Positions 33,388 to 45,436 of a stretch of 64,000 nt of DNA are shown piece after piece. Position numbers and translations under genes: made by a program. The notes beneath the pieces were generated by a model, which was not told the DNA's origin, did not search any database, and saw nothing but the letters and a program-made list of their open reading frames with translations. Every line of letters starts with the position of its first letter. Within the stretch, counting starts at the first letter, position 1. Origin of the DNA: Coprinopsis marcescibilis (Eukaryota; Basidiomycota; Agaricomycetes; Agaricales; Psathyrellaceae); NCBI GenBank assembly GCA_004369085.1, contig ML210282.1:1-64000 (forward strand), given 5' to 3'.

Positions 33388-36300
33388 CTATCTGAGGAGA
33401 TCGAGGCGCTGTTCCGTTGAGGGATATCGATAGGCCTTAAATTCAGGGTCCTGCGCTACGAGTTCGTTCAATGGTTTCCGGGATAAGACGGACATTCGGT
33501 TCGTCCGTTGGTTTTCGAAACTTGCTTGTCCGCTGTCGTCGTTACGTCCACCCATCGAAGGGAAAGGGTGAGCTCCATGATCTGAAAGGTTCTCCGGCTC
33601 CTTGGACTTCTTCCCAAGAAGAGAGGCAAACCCAAACTTGCTTTTTCGTTTAGAAGGTGTAGGAAGAGGCGAAGTCCCGCGTCTGCCTTCATGCTCGAAA
33701 TCGAATCTGCCAAGGCTGCGCCTCGAGTTACCAAATTCGTCGTATTGCGGGCCAAGGGATATTCGGGGATCGAAGGTTGTTTGATTGTGAGGGGCCGTTT
33801 GGACAGTGATGTTGGGCCTTGAGGTCATGCCTCCAAACGACTGTCTTCTGGAATCCAAGCTTTGGAACGGGGCGGGCGGAGGTAGGAAGTCGTGTGGGGG
33901 ACGTGTTCCGGGAGGCAAGGCGCGGGGTGTCTCGTACGTGTAAACTGTTCTAGGTCGCTCGACGGGGGTGAGTAGTGCAGGGGATTCATCGCAAGGGATA
34001 GGGGGCAGGGACTTCTCCCTGGAGATCGCAAGCGAAAGACGCGCATTTGGCCCATTGGGCAGGCTGGGCACTGGTGGAATGGGTTCCTGATTGATGGCGC
34101 TTTGTCGTAGGTTGGGCTCCGAAGAGACCGGGTGTAGTCGCCATTCAGTCGGTTTACTCTTCCCGCTTTCCTCGAAACCTACAATCGTTGAGTCAGATGC
34201 ATCACCATTAGGTTGGCGCATAGAGGTAGGGGATGTGCTGAGCCCAGAAGGAGGCGGAGATATGCTGAGGGGTTGGGCAAAGGGTTGAGCTGACGGAGGG
34301 GGGATGGAGAGAGTCGAAGCGTGCCTGTTATTGAGACTCATTTCCGGAGAGTTTCGCTCGACCAGATACGACAACGGAGGAGGTGGCGCAAGTGGAAGTC
34401 CATCATCGTGTTGTTTCTCCAAGAATGATTCTCGAGAAGTGAATGTCTCTGGCTTATGAGTTCCTGTGACCGTTCTCCACCACTTGATCAACCCGTTCTT
34501 CTTCTTCTTTGCCTTTTCTTCCGCAGCTGCAGTCGGATTATCTTGGATTTCAGACGATTGCCAAAGCATGCTTTTTCTGGAGGTGCCCATAGGAGAGACC
34601 AGAGTCCTTCGGCGGTCTTCACGCTGTAATGCGACACTGTAAACTGGGTTAGAAAACAGAAAACCAAAGTTACGAGAGATACATACTGCATGTCAACCAT
34701 GCTTCCAGACACCCCAGATGGAGCAAAGCTTGGCGCCAGACTTTCCTGGCTCCTCCATCCTGTACTAAGGTTGCGCACGCCAAAGAATCTTCTCTTTCCT
34801 CCTGAGCCAGAGTTGAGGCTATGGATGTCGGAGAATGACGCCTGAGAATATGCGCGAGGGATTTCCGGTCGATCTTGACCAGAAGACAGTACACTGTTTG
34901 GCCGCCCAGAAGTCGTATGTGAGTATCTTGAATAGGGTTTGAGACCAGAATCAGTCAATGGTCCACTGCTGTGGGCAGATATGATCGACGTTGCATCCAG
35001 AACGGAGCTCCTCGACGACTTGCGAGCCCGCTTTTCTTCTTTTCGACGCCTCTCCCTTTCCTCCTTCTCCTCCCGCCGGACATCGACATGCTCAACAATC
35101 ATGCCATTCTCGAGTAACGTAATCTCCCGCGATTGGGACCGGGTATGGCTACGCGAATGATTGGGTGAGATTGGGGATTTGGGGGGTTTGATGCGAACAC
35201 CCCCATTATCATCGATTACTGGGGCACTTCCAAGATCATATGCAGACCGTCGGAGTTGAGAGTACGCATCACGCATCTTGGTGTCCAGCCGTTTCGCCTC
35301 TTGCATTGCCCTCGAGTGCGCCTTGGCCTCCGCCTCGAGCAGGGCCCGCTGAGCTTTGACGTATGTATTGAGGGTTTGTTGACGCGATGCAGGTTCCCGA
35401 GGATTCTATAAAAGTTTGAGCTACGTTGAGAGACGACAGAGCGAATTCACTTACGATACTGAGCCATATCTTGAGATTCTGCTCCGTCAACATCCCGCCA
35501 ACTGACCTTGCACGATGGGGGTCGGGCTTGAAGCCCTGTGCCTCCTCGTCGGCCTCCCTCTGCTTCAGCTCCTCGAATAAGACGTCACTGGCTCTTTCCC
35601 AGATACCTGGAGATGTCACATCGACATCCGCCATATCTTGGTCTCGCATGGCGCACTCGACGCACACCTCTTCCTGTGGCGGTGGCAAGGGTGTGTAAAC
35701 TGCGTTGACGCCATTGGGTGGGTTTGAGGGATTAATGTAGGTAGGCTGCTGGGGGTATGTCCTGTTCCTCGACGCGACGGGTGGGATGTAGTTGGGTGAA
35801 GCGGACAGGGGCATTATTGGTGGGAACTGGTTGCCGTTGCTTCCTGTCGAAGGTGAAGAAGCTGCAGCTATATCTGGGTGTCTAGGCGTGTTGCCAGTTA
35901 AGGTTGCAGAAACGTCTACAGTTGCCAACTGCCTCGTAGGTTGAGGTGTATTCGATCGTGTTGGCGTATTCGATGAGTCAGTGACGCCGTTCTGACGAAG
36001 CTCGACCTCCGTGGAACCCTGTTGGCTGGACGAAAAGGCACCATTATCGTCCAAGCTGTACCGCTCAAGGACTCTAGGCGGTACGTTATCTGGACGACCG
36101 TTCGAAAGGGACATCCTGGAGAGATCTTGCGATTGCTGCGTTTGAGACTTGGTGGATGCTGCCTCAGGGGACTGAGCGCCTTTTCGAGAAGCTGGCCCCT
36201 CACGGTCCTGGGACGGGGGCCGTTCCACGCTTCGTGCTGTCGCGTTGTCGTTTAAGTCGTAGCTTTTTGCAGACGATTGGCCGCCGCTGAGTGAACGTCG

Positions 36301-36486
36301 TTCAAGGGACGCCATGTCGGCAGACAACGAAGAGGGATTATGCCCGAGAATTCCCCTGGGTTTCGGGGAAAGGGATGGATAGCGGTTGTCCTTGAGGTCG
36401 AAGTCGGTCATAAGCGTTCTTGGATAGAGATTTGTGTGGACGTTGGTGCTGGCATCGTTCCTGAGGACGTGTAGAGTTGTAGCCAT
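33388..36486 (-). CDS. Large, mostly disordered conserved protein, function unknown
   Basis: About 990 residues in three or more long exons. Start chosen at MATTLHVLRNDASTNVHTN (36486); a further in-frame Met lies upstream at 36570. The first about 270 residues are Ser/Pro/Thr/Gln-rich. The only well-ordered-looking core is near 35270-35680: PPQEEVCVECAMRDQDMADV, SPGIWERASDVLFEELKQRE, GGMLTEQNLKIWLS and, after an intron, NPREPASRQQTLNTYVKAQR and ALLEAEAKAHSRAMQEAKRL, a helical region. A charged ERERRRKEEKRARKSSR stretch and a long Pro/Ser-rich tail follow, including KKKKNGLIKWWRTVTG. Such a core is the kind of segment expected to be conserved among basidiomycetes; no enzymatic domain is visible. 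Confidence 0.75.
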
Positions 36487-36890
36487 CGGTGTGACTGGCA
36501 CTTGGAAAGAGCAAGCTCCGGAAGGAGTAAGAGAGGAAGAGTAGGCGCGAGAAAGGTCGACGATGAACACTGCCTAATAGATGGCTACCAGTCCCAAATA
36601 CTGAGCTCAACGCATGCAACGACGAGCGCGTCGTACTGAATGGGGGGCAGACAGTGCGAAGGACGAGCCAGCAGTGTCAAACGCTAGCATTCAAGTCAAC
36701 GAAACCTTCTGATGACGGCCAAACACCCGCCATTTCTTCCCTTCTTTCTCACCACTTCACAATTCATTTAATTCCTCACGTTCAGCCTGTCAAACCAGGA
36801 CCATGGCTTCACGACACTTAGAATTCTACAAAAAATAGTAACATCTATCAATCACTATGAAAATAGTCACGATTCCATGTAGCCAACGCT
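36487..36890. other. Intergenic between the disordered-protein gene and the NDUFS7 gene
   Basis: 404 bases. Upstream of the minus-strand gene at 33388 and downstream of the complex I gene. No coding signal. Confidence 0.5.
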
Positions 36891-37951
<1,061 letters not shown>

Positions 37952-38359
37952 GGTGGACTATGTAAAGGACAAAATGAACATTCAGCTTGTACGACGAGTG
38001 GAGAGGCCGAAACCGGCTACGTAGCGCCAAATAATAATATTTATTTTCCGACATATCCTCGCATCCTGATTGGCTGCTTCCCTTGACTAACCGAAGATCG
38101 GGAGGCCATTATCGCTCCTCGAGCTTCACGCCTGTAATTTCCAAGCCAGTGATGAATCGTGTGGCGATTAAAATTACTCTCATATCTACTAATGCTACAG
38201 AGCGTAAAACGCGGCTAGTTGCCCACCAGAGTGGGATGAAAATGCTATTCTACAAATGAGTGAACCTTGGATGTGGTTCCGATACCGTGCTATTATAATG
38301 CTACGAAATGCTCCATGATAAATTAGCGGGAAATAAAGGAACGGAAGGATGGCGCGGCT
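37952..38359. other. Intergenic, upstream of NDUFS7
   Basis: 408 bases between the NDUFS7 start and the stop of the kinase gene. Besides the CCAAT box I see no gene. Confidence 0.5.
38069..38073 (-). promoter_or_regulatory. CCAAT box upstream of NDUFS7
   Basis: A CCAAT pentamer on the coding strand (within agccaatcag), 118-122 bases before the start codon. The fungal Hap complex binds CCAAT in front of many respiratory genes, so this is a reasonable candidate; a pentamer alone is weak evidence. Confidence 0.35.
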
Positions 38360-40059
38360 CTATAGCTGAACTGGGGAAGGTTCATGCAACCAGGGATGGT
38401 CCCTCACCCGGGCAATAGTAATGCGCGTATCTGGGTTGGGATCGAGACAGGCCCGCACCAAATCCATCGCGCTTTCCGATGGCTTCAAGCCCAGGGACTC
38501 TGAAAGGAAGATATTTCCTTCCACCGCATCGCGAACTGTAGGGAACGGCGAAACGCCAGCAAGGAGATATGACAGGAGGACGCCGAGAGTCCAGACCTCG
38601 GCAGGAGCTGCCTTGTACTTCTTCTTGAGCAGAATCTCGGAGGATGCATATGCTGCAGTTCCGTAAAACTGGTCATAGTATGGCCGCGCTTTGCTAGGAT
38701 CCACGATGGTAGCGCTTCCAAAATCTATGAGCTTGATCTGGATTAATCCGGTAAGCATGTGTTTCTTCAAAAGGATTTTGGCAGGACTGACCTGGAGGTT
38801 GTGGTCGATCACAAGATTCTCGTCCTTGATATCACGGTGGCTTATACCCAACTCATCGAGATAAGAGATAGCATCGACGACTTGGGCAAAGACATAGCGG
38901 GCCTGCTCCTCGGTCAGTCTCTTGCGTTCTGATTGTTCGATGCATTCAAACAGATCGTGTGAAGACCGCCTGCAGACCTCTGCTTTACCAAAATCCACGG
39001 GGTAAGGTGATTCATCGCTTGAACATGAGCTGGAACTAGTCTCGCTGAAGGAGGCCGGCAATGAGGGATAATGGTGTGGAGGAGTCAACGGTGAATCGAG
39101 TTGTAGAGAGGATTCAGACGTTGAAGGGGATAGGGAAGGGGTGGAGAGGGCCGTTGAGCTTTCGCCTTCAGATGGCCAGTCCAACGTGTATCCCTGAGTC
39201 CTGTTCCAAGGCGAGCCATGCAGCTCCTGAACCTGCGAGACAAGTAGAGTCAGCTCCGGAAATCGAATAAATGCGTGAAATCACTTACAAGGTAGAAGTA
39301 TACCGAGTCTTGGAACACATCCAAACATTTGACAATGTTCTCGTGGTTAACAAAGCTCAACAGCACAACTTCCATTGGAAGTCTACCGAAATTAGGGTCG
39401 TCAATCCATGCGTATTCGGGGACCTTGTCCTTGATGATGAATTTGACCGCGACCTCAGAACCCTCGTACATGTCTGTAGCAGTCATGACGAAGCCGTAGC
39501 CGCCTGAACCCAGCTCATACTGCAGTTGATACGCCTCCACGAATTCCGCGTCCAGTTGGTGTCCCTCGGGGAAATGTGTCGAATAACGCCTGGCTGACGT
39601 CTCCCCACCATTCGAAAGCGTGAAGCGCGCTTTAGCAAACGGTGAGCCTGCTGCACGGCCTTGAGCACTCTTCTGGCGTGCCAACGGAGGCCTGAAACGC
39701 TGTTTCATGTCTTGAGATTGATATTTACTCGAGCGCGGGGAAGAAGATGTGCTGGAAAGGCAAGTCTGAAGTCGAAGATTCTGGTGACGTTTGTTTATGT
39801 TGGTATGCTGACGCCGCGGCGGGTAATTAGAAAGAAGCTTGGAGATCGAAAACGGGCTCGACAAAACTTCGGCAGAACTGGCGGGTGTCGAACTAGCGAT
39901 CCTATTTGGCGATTGGTGGACGCTGGCTGTACTCGCTGAATTTGCTGGTTCTTCTGTGGCGAGTTTTAATGAAACGAAAGCGGTTTCAACCGAGTCAACG
40001 ATGATGGGAGAGAGTGGCTGCGAGTTGTCAAGCAGAGGAGCCAGTGTTATGATTGCCAT
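38360..40059 (-). CDS. Ser/Thr protein kinase, PASK/Psk-like (CAMK group)
   Basis: Kinase with a Ser-rich N-terminus of about 170 residues and no PAS domain that I can see. The catalytic core has YELGSGGYGFVMTATD (glycine loop), EVAVKFI (catalytic Lys), MEVVLLSFVNHENIVKCLDV, YFYLVQELHGSPW (the ELHG hinge of PAS kinases), then SSHDLFECIEQSERKRLTEE. HRDIKDENLVID and, across an intron, IKLIDFGSATIV follow. The activation segment ends AYASSEIL in place of the usual APE motif, then VWTLGVLLSYLLAGVSPFPT and HPWLHEPSPVQL. A Ser/Pro-rich insert of about 80 residues separates the hinge from the DLFE helix. Key catalytic residues are present, so activity is expected; the pathway (nutrient sensing in yeast Psk1/2) is inference. 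Confidence 0.8.
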
Positions 40060-40506
40060 CTTGCTTTAGATATTTTCGGTAGAGGCAGTGGTGCTATGAA
40101 TGGACGGTTGGAACTGCGAGCTAGACGGATTTGTCGTGCCAGCGTGCTGTCTCGAATGTTTCAGGTCAGCGCGCAGTGAGAATGTCGGTCAAGGAACTCC
40201 AAAGACAACAGATCACTTTAAACAAAACCTGACCAGCTGGTTCCAGAAGAAAAAGAGTTGTTGATGTTTTCGGGCAGTCAAGGTGAGCCGTCGCAAATCG
40301 CGGAACAGCGCCACTCCTCGTGAAAATTATCCCGAGATTCACCTCATAGGGGCTACTTAGCCATATTTGCAATCTGCTTCCGAGTCCAAAAGTCCTTGAA
40401 CGTGCGCCGGTCTGCTAAACGAGGCTAAACGGTCCTATTCAATCTAACGCACAGGTATAGGAGAGAAGATCGCTATCTCATATCCCTACGTCTTCTGACC
40501 TCATCC
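40060..40506. other. Intergenic, upstream of the PASK-like kinase
   Basis: 447 bases between the kinase start codon and the stop of the DNA glycosylase gene. No coding signal beyond short shadows. Confidence 0.5.
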
Positions 40507-42399
40507 CTAATCCTCTGAAGCTTCTGACAAGGACCACATATAATAGACACCTTATCAAACCATCCCGATATTTCACGAAGGCAACCGAATTTGGTAAGAG
40601 GGGCAAGATTTCAGCTGCGTTCATCCAGATACAACAAAGACGACAGACCGAGACTTCTGAACGGCCTCCAGCTCTCCGTTAGATCCGTCATCTCTTGCGG
40701 GCTCAGGATGGCTCCTCTACATCACACACACACAGCGTCAACGTTTGTCAAGCATGGCTTCATCTCCCAACGATCACTTACTTGACCTTCTTTCCGCTCA
40801 GACGGCTTTTCAGAACCGCAGTTGTGAGCCCAGGTGGGAGCGGGACACTCGTTTTGGGTGTCTTGGCCAGCGTCTTGTTGATTGAAGGGGTAAATGGAAC
40901 TGGGAGGAGGGAAGACCCGCTGACGTTACCCCCGCTATCATCTGCGAGCAGATTGTGCGCGGGGTCCGGTGTGGGGAGGCCATCTGCCCCATCTGCAACC
41001 GATTTGCTGTGCTTGGGTGTACGGTTTGGGGTCAACACCTTTTCTGGAGAAATGCTGTACGAGTGGCTGGCGGAGTAGAGCGACAAGTACCAGCGAGCTA
41101 GTCCTCGCTGGACTCCCAGGTCACCTAGGATCTGTTATATCTTGCTTTTGAAAGATAGGGAGCCTAATTTAACACACCAACGGGAAGAATATCCGGCCGG
41201 CGCAGGGAGAAGATTGCAAACATGTCAACTGCTCAGAGTTCAGCAACCTATTCTGAGACATATCCAAGCGGTCGGTACCTGTCCACTACAGCTATGCGTT
41301 AGTCGATGATGGCGCTAGTATCTGCGGCAGATTGGACCTACTCTTCCTATCCCTTTGACTTGGATAAGCATCTCAGCCAGATCTTCGTCGTTGGCGTTCA
41401 AAAGCTTGTCTGTACTTAGCCTACCGTCGGCAAATCTGGCCGCAAGGTCCTGAACTGGTAGCAAATAAGCTACGGCGGATATCGCGCATCGGGGTATGCT
41501 CCACGTACTGTATTGAGCCTTTCGTTCGCTCAAGCCTGCGGTCCGAAGTAGAGGCACCTCTGTTATGGCTACTTGCCCTGGAGTGGGGAACAGAGTCATA
41601 GCAGCAGCTCGGGACCTGTGTTACACCGATGACTCTTTTATCCATCGAGCATTGTATGCAATGACGCACTCATCTGTTGCTTCTTCCGGGATGGAGGGAT
41701 TAAAGAGCCTGATGAACTTGTAAGTAATAGAACGCGCAGCGCGCCATGATATTTGCTGTCCTCTGCACACAACAAGAGTAGTCAATATGTCAAATGTCCA
41801 CATCAAATTCAAGAAGATCCGATCTTACAAGATGGATATGCTGAGCGCTCTGCATTGATAAGCGGACACAAGTGTCAGTGACAGTGTACTTCAAGTCAAA
41901 GTACGGTTCGCGCAAAATACCGGAATGGATGAACAGCTTCAAGTTGTTCGAACGGGCGGCAAGTCATCTTTTCGAACAAATCCTGGAATCTTGAATCCGC
42001 ATTGACGAGATGCTCCATGGCGTCCTCAAAATCAAAGCTCAGAACTGCCGGAACTGGGGTATCATCCTTGGTATTTGCGACATTAACGGGGACAGTAGCA
42101 GCTGTGCCTTCTTGCTGAGCGCTGTCATCAGTTGCACTTGTGGTTCTTGATTTCTTCGCGGTGGGCGTCTTGGTTTTGGCTGTACTAATCTTTCGCTTGC
42201 CTTTGGGCGTAGCGGACTGGATCTTGGTAAGGGCTTGAGGCACAACTTGGTCTTGAGTTTCTTGAGGAGGCTTTGCGTTTAGACGCGAGGATGAACGAGT
42301 TGTTGGCATTTCTGAACTGCTATGTCTCAGTAGCTGAGGGCCGGAGCGAATAGACTTTCTAATTAACGGACGGTGAAGCTGGTTCAAGAACAAGAGCAT
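40507..42399 (-). CDS. DNA-3-methyladenine glycosylase, AlkA/Mag1 type (HhH-GPD)
   Basis: Base-excision repair enzyme removing alkylated purines. After a basic, low-complexity N-terminus come AVLSFDFEDAMEHLVNADSR, HPFR joined over two introns to ALSISILGQQISWRAARSI, YKFIRLFNPSIPEEATDE, then VAITEVPLLRTAGLSERKAQ, DLAARFADGRLSTDKLLNAN, VKGIGR (hairpin), WTVDMFAIFSLRRPDILPVG and DLGVQRGLARWY. The catalytic Asp is the D of GDLGV (41120-41122). A Ser/Thr/Pro-rich insert follows (40778-41086 lies within it) before ILSPQEMTDLTESWRPFRSL and GVYYMWSLSEASED. Two starts are possible: 42309 (MPTTRSSSRLN) or 42399, which adds 30 residues rich in Arg, Leu and Ser with one acidic residue, like a mitochondrial presequence. 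I used the longer one. Confidence 0.85.
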
Positions 42400-42675
42400 G
42401 CGTGGGCCGCAAACGCTGTCTGATGTCTTGGTCACTACCAGGATTCGGTTCAGCTTCCGAGTCGGAGCCGTGAGCATCTCGTCACGAAAATATGACTAGG
42501 TTTATACTAAGTAAAGAGAACGGTTATGTATGTTGAATAGTATGGATTGCATAGAGTGGTTTCAAAAAAGAGGTTACAGAGTCACATATACAGAGGCTTG
42601 TGCGGGGAAGAAGGAAGGCAGGGTCGCCCTGAGTGTCAGAAATTAGATGATATCATGTCCAGGAAAATAGTCTCG

Positions 42676-44957
42676 TCAATGCGTGGTTGGATGAAAGCTC
42701 CCAAACAAAACCAATGTGAGAAAAGTTCGCATGTTTAAAGGTCCTAAGAAACTGGAGTCAGGGATCACTGGTAGCTGGAATCGTTTCATGCTCACCGTCG
42801 CAGTCAAATTACCGGATATCAAACCTACGTATAGCGAGTCGTATATCAGGAGCAAGATTAAAGGACACGGTCAAGCCTAACGTACGATTCTCGAGCACAC
42901 ATCCGTCGGGAATGTGAACTACCTGACCTTCGTTCGCAATGACTAGAAAGAGGCTATTGAGAACCAAGGTGATCTTGAAAAGAATCAAACGTACTTATTA
43001 CGGTACCCCGAAGTGTGACATTACGGCCGAAATAAACATCACCGGACACAGTGAGGTGATCAAGATCGACGATACTTGGGACTTGTCTAAAACGCTTCTG
43101 GAACTGCGATATCTGCAAAGTACGTGGTACGTGGTCGGTGGTCGCTACGAGCCAAATTGGACGAAACTCACATTCTTGAAATGGTCCCCAAGCTTGATGA
43201 GGGGAACCGTGGCAAACATTCGATGCTCGTTCGTGACCAGTGATCCTCCCTCAACCTTAAACAGGTCGCTCCTGACGAGGAGTAGGTCAGAGCACGTTTT
43301 GACGGGTAGGAAGCGAGATCTCGGAACATTTAATCCGCGGGCGTTCTTGAAGTGTTTAATTGCAGCGCCTGCTGCGGTTTCAAGCTAAGGGGGTGAATTG
43401 GAGTAGAGACTGGGCGAAAAACTTGAAAGTGCATACCTGAAGCACTGTCTGTCCACCATTGACAATTTTATGATTCGCAATAATATCTAGCTGCATTTCT
43501 CCGCGTTCCATGACGCGCTTAAGAGCTAAGGGCGCAAGCTTTGAGCTGGTATGAAACTTGTGTCGCAAACCGACGGAAACGTACCTGGGAGATGGATCCA
43601 CAGGTTATTTGTGTTGAAAATTCTGAAGTTCTTCGCTGCGTTCGAAAATCTCAGTCTCGAATCCGAATCTCACTGCAACAATATACCAATTGATTTTGAC
43701 TCACCAGATGTGAATTCTTCGACATGCTGTAGAGGAATCTGTGCCAATTCCAAGAGGCGTATGGTGCCATCGTAATCTGAGTCGATGCCACAGTCCATTA
43801 GCGACATCACATGAAAGTAATAACGTTCTGAGCTCACCGACAAGCGTACCACCCTGCAAAACGTAAGAGAGATGCTTCGCCTAAATCAATAAACACCAAC
43901 CTTGATATCGGCCTTGGTCTTGTCAGTAACCTCCATGACAAATTCGGACTGTGTGGAATCCATGTGGTTGAGGATGCGTGGGTCAACTCTAACAATTCCA
44001 ACCCATTAGCCAAGTTTCGCATAATGGTGGGAAACGGACTGACGTAGCACCTAGATTATCTGAATTGGAGACAAAGAGGTACTCCTTCCCTTGTGATAGA
44101 AGCGTATTAAGCATCCCCGATCGAACTAGGGCGCCGTAAAGGTCGCCGTGGCCTGGCGGATACCATGCCTGCTGGCTATCTTGCTTTGGATGGGCAATCG
44201 GAAGTGATTCGTCGATATCCAACCGAGGGTATCTGGATTGGTTGAATACTGATATCCTGATAGGTTGTTTGATGTATTTCTTCACGATTCTCTTCGTGTC
44301 CTCTTCAGTGTTAAAGGACGTCATGAAAAGGAGAGGGACATCAAGCCCTTCCTTCGAGTTGAGCTGCTCAATTTGTTGGATAGCAAGGTCGATGAAGGAC
44401 AACTTATGCTGAACCTCAAGCGCGCCTTTTGCGCCAGAGAGTTCTTGGTTCCATGGTCAGCAGTCACGTATAGAGAACGTGATAGATAAATGCGTACCCA
44501 TGGAAGTTCCTAACCCACCGTTTACCTTGAGCACTGCCAGCTTCTGCAACACTTTGGTCTCGCCGGTTTGGCTCAATGCCTCGTATTCCATAATCTGTTC
44601 GCTGCGTGGACACGATACTTTCTGCCACTCGCTGAGTGAGAGTATTATGTCAGTCAATGAAATCATAAGATAGAAGGCAATAACATTTCTAAATGAGCCT
44701 TCTGTTCCACTTGGTGTCTGTCGTACAGGTGCAAGAAAGACTCTATTTCAATGGACATGGCCTAGTTATAGTATGCCATTTCAGTAAAGATAGAGGATAC
44801 AAACGGATGTTGATACTTTTCTCTTGCGTCGGTCCACGGCCCTCTGCAACTGTTTCAGTGCATTCCTGAGGGACGATGACTCTGGATGGGGTGCATCATC
44901 AGAAGGCTTGGTTTGGCGACGGCGAAGGCGAAAGGCAGGATATTTGAGGAACGCCAT
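42676..44957 (-). CDS. UGP1: UTP-glucose-1-phosphate uridylyltransferase (UDP-glucose pyrophosphorylase)
   Basis: Makes UDP-glucose for glucan, glycogen and trehalose synthesis in the cytosol. Start [20 protein letters not shown] at 44957. Family motifs run in order: [189 protein letters not shown] and [10 protein letters not shown]. Odd points: after GLGTSM the splice gives E-L-S-G where G-x-x-G is normal, and the C-terminus after LENR ([10 protein letters not shown]) does not match the usual short family end, so the stop position is uncertain (42676 assumes read-through). About twelve introns. Confidence 0.8.
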
Positions 44958-45436
44958 AGCTGGGGTGATTCACCCTCGATACAACCAGCGACTTATATGT
45001 ATTCCTTTTCTCTTCTGCCACGCATTCCACGCAAGGTCACCTTTCGGCAACATGTTCCCAAGTTCAACGATCAGATGATTTTGGGGAAGGACCCTGGAAG
45101 ATCGGGTGTGTCAAGACTGGCATGCGCAACTTGGAAGTGAGCCAGGGCGAGCCTCGGATAAATCCAACAGCAGGCCTGCGCATGTCGTCGATAACGATAA
45201 CGCCCCAAACACGAGCTTTAGATCGGTTCGCATTGTAGGCGAATTTAAAGAGTATCAATATGGAAAGCTTCATAGATATTGTGGAAGTTGGCTGCAAGCT
45301 GTGAACGGCACACATGTTGCTCATTTCGGTAAGCTGATCGCTACGAAATAAACAAGGACAAGCAACAGAAGCCCGCTCCCTTCAGGCGCAACTTCGGCCA
45401 CTGAGAGTTTGGCGCCCACTGCAAACATAATATTCA
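44958..45436. promoter_or_regulatory. Divergent promoter region, UGP1 / Tat-SF1-like gene
   Basis: 479 bases between divergent start codons. No gene of its own; open frames here are short and motif-free. Confidence 0.45.

Noticed and set aside
40778..41086. Stand-alone 102-codon minus-strand gene (MSLYSASHS...)
   Set aside because: Upstream exons give DLGVQRGLARWYL directly in frame, and the downstream exons after gtaagt read ILSPQEMTDLTESWRPFRSL, so it is an internal exon of the AlkA/Mag1-type glycosylase.
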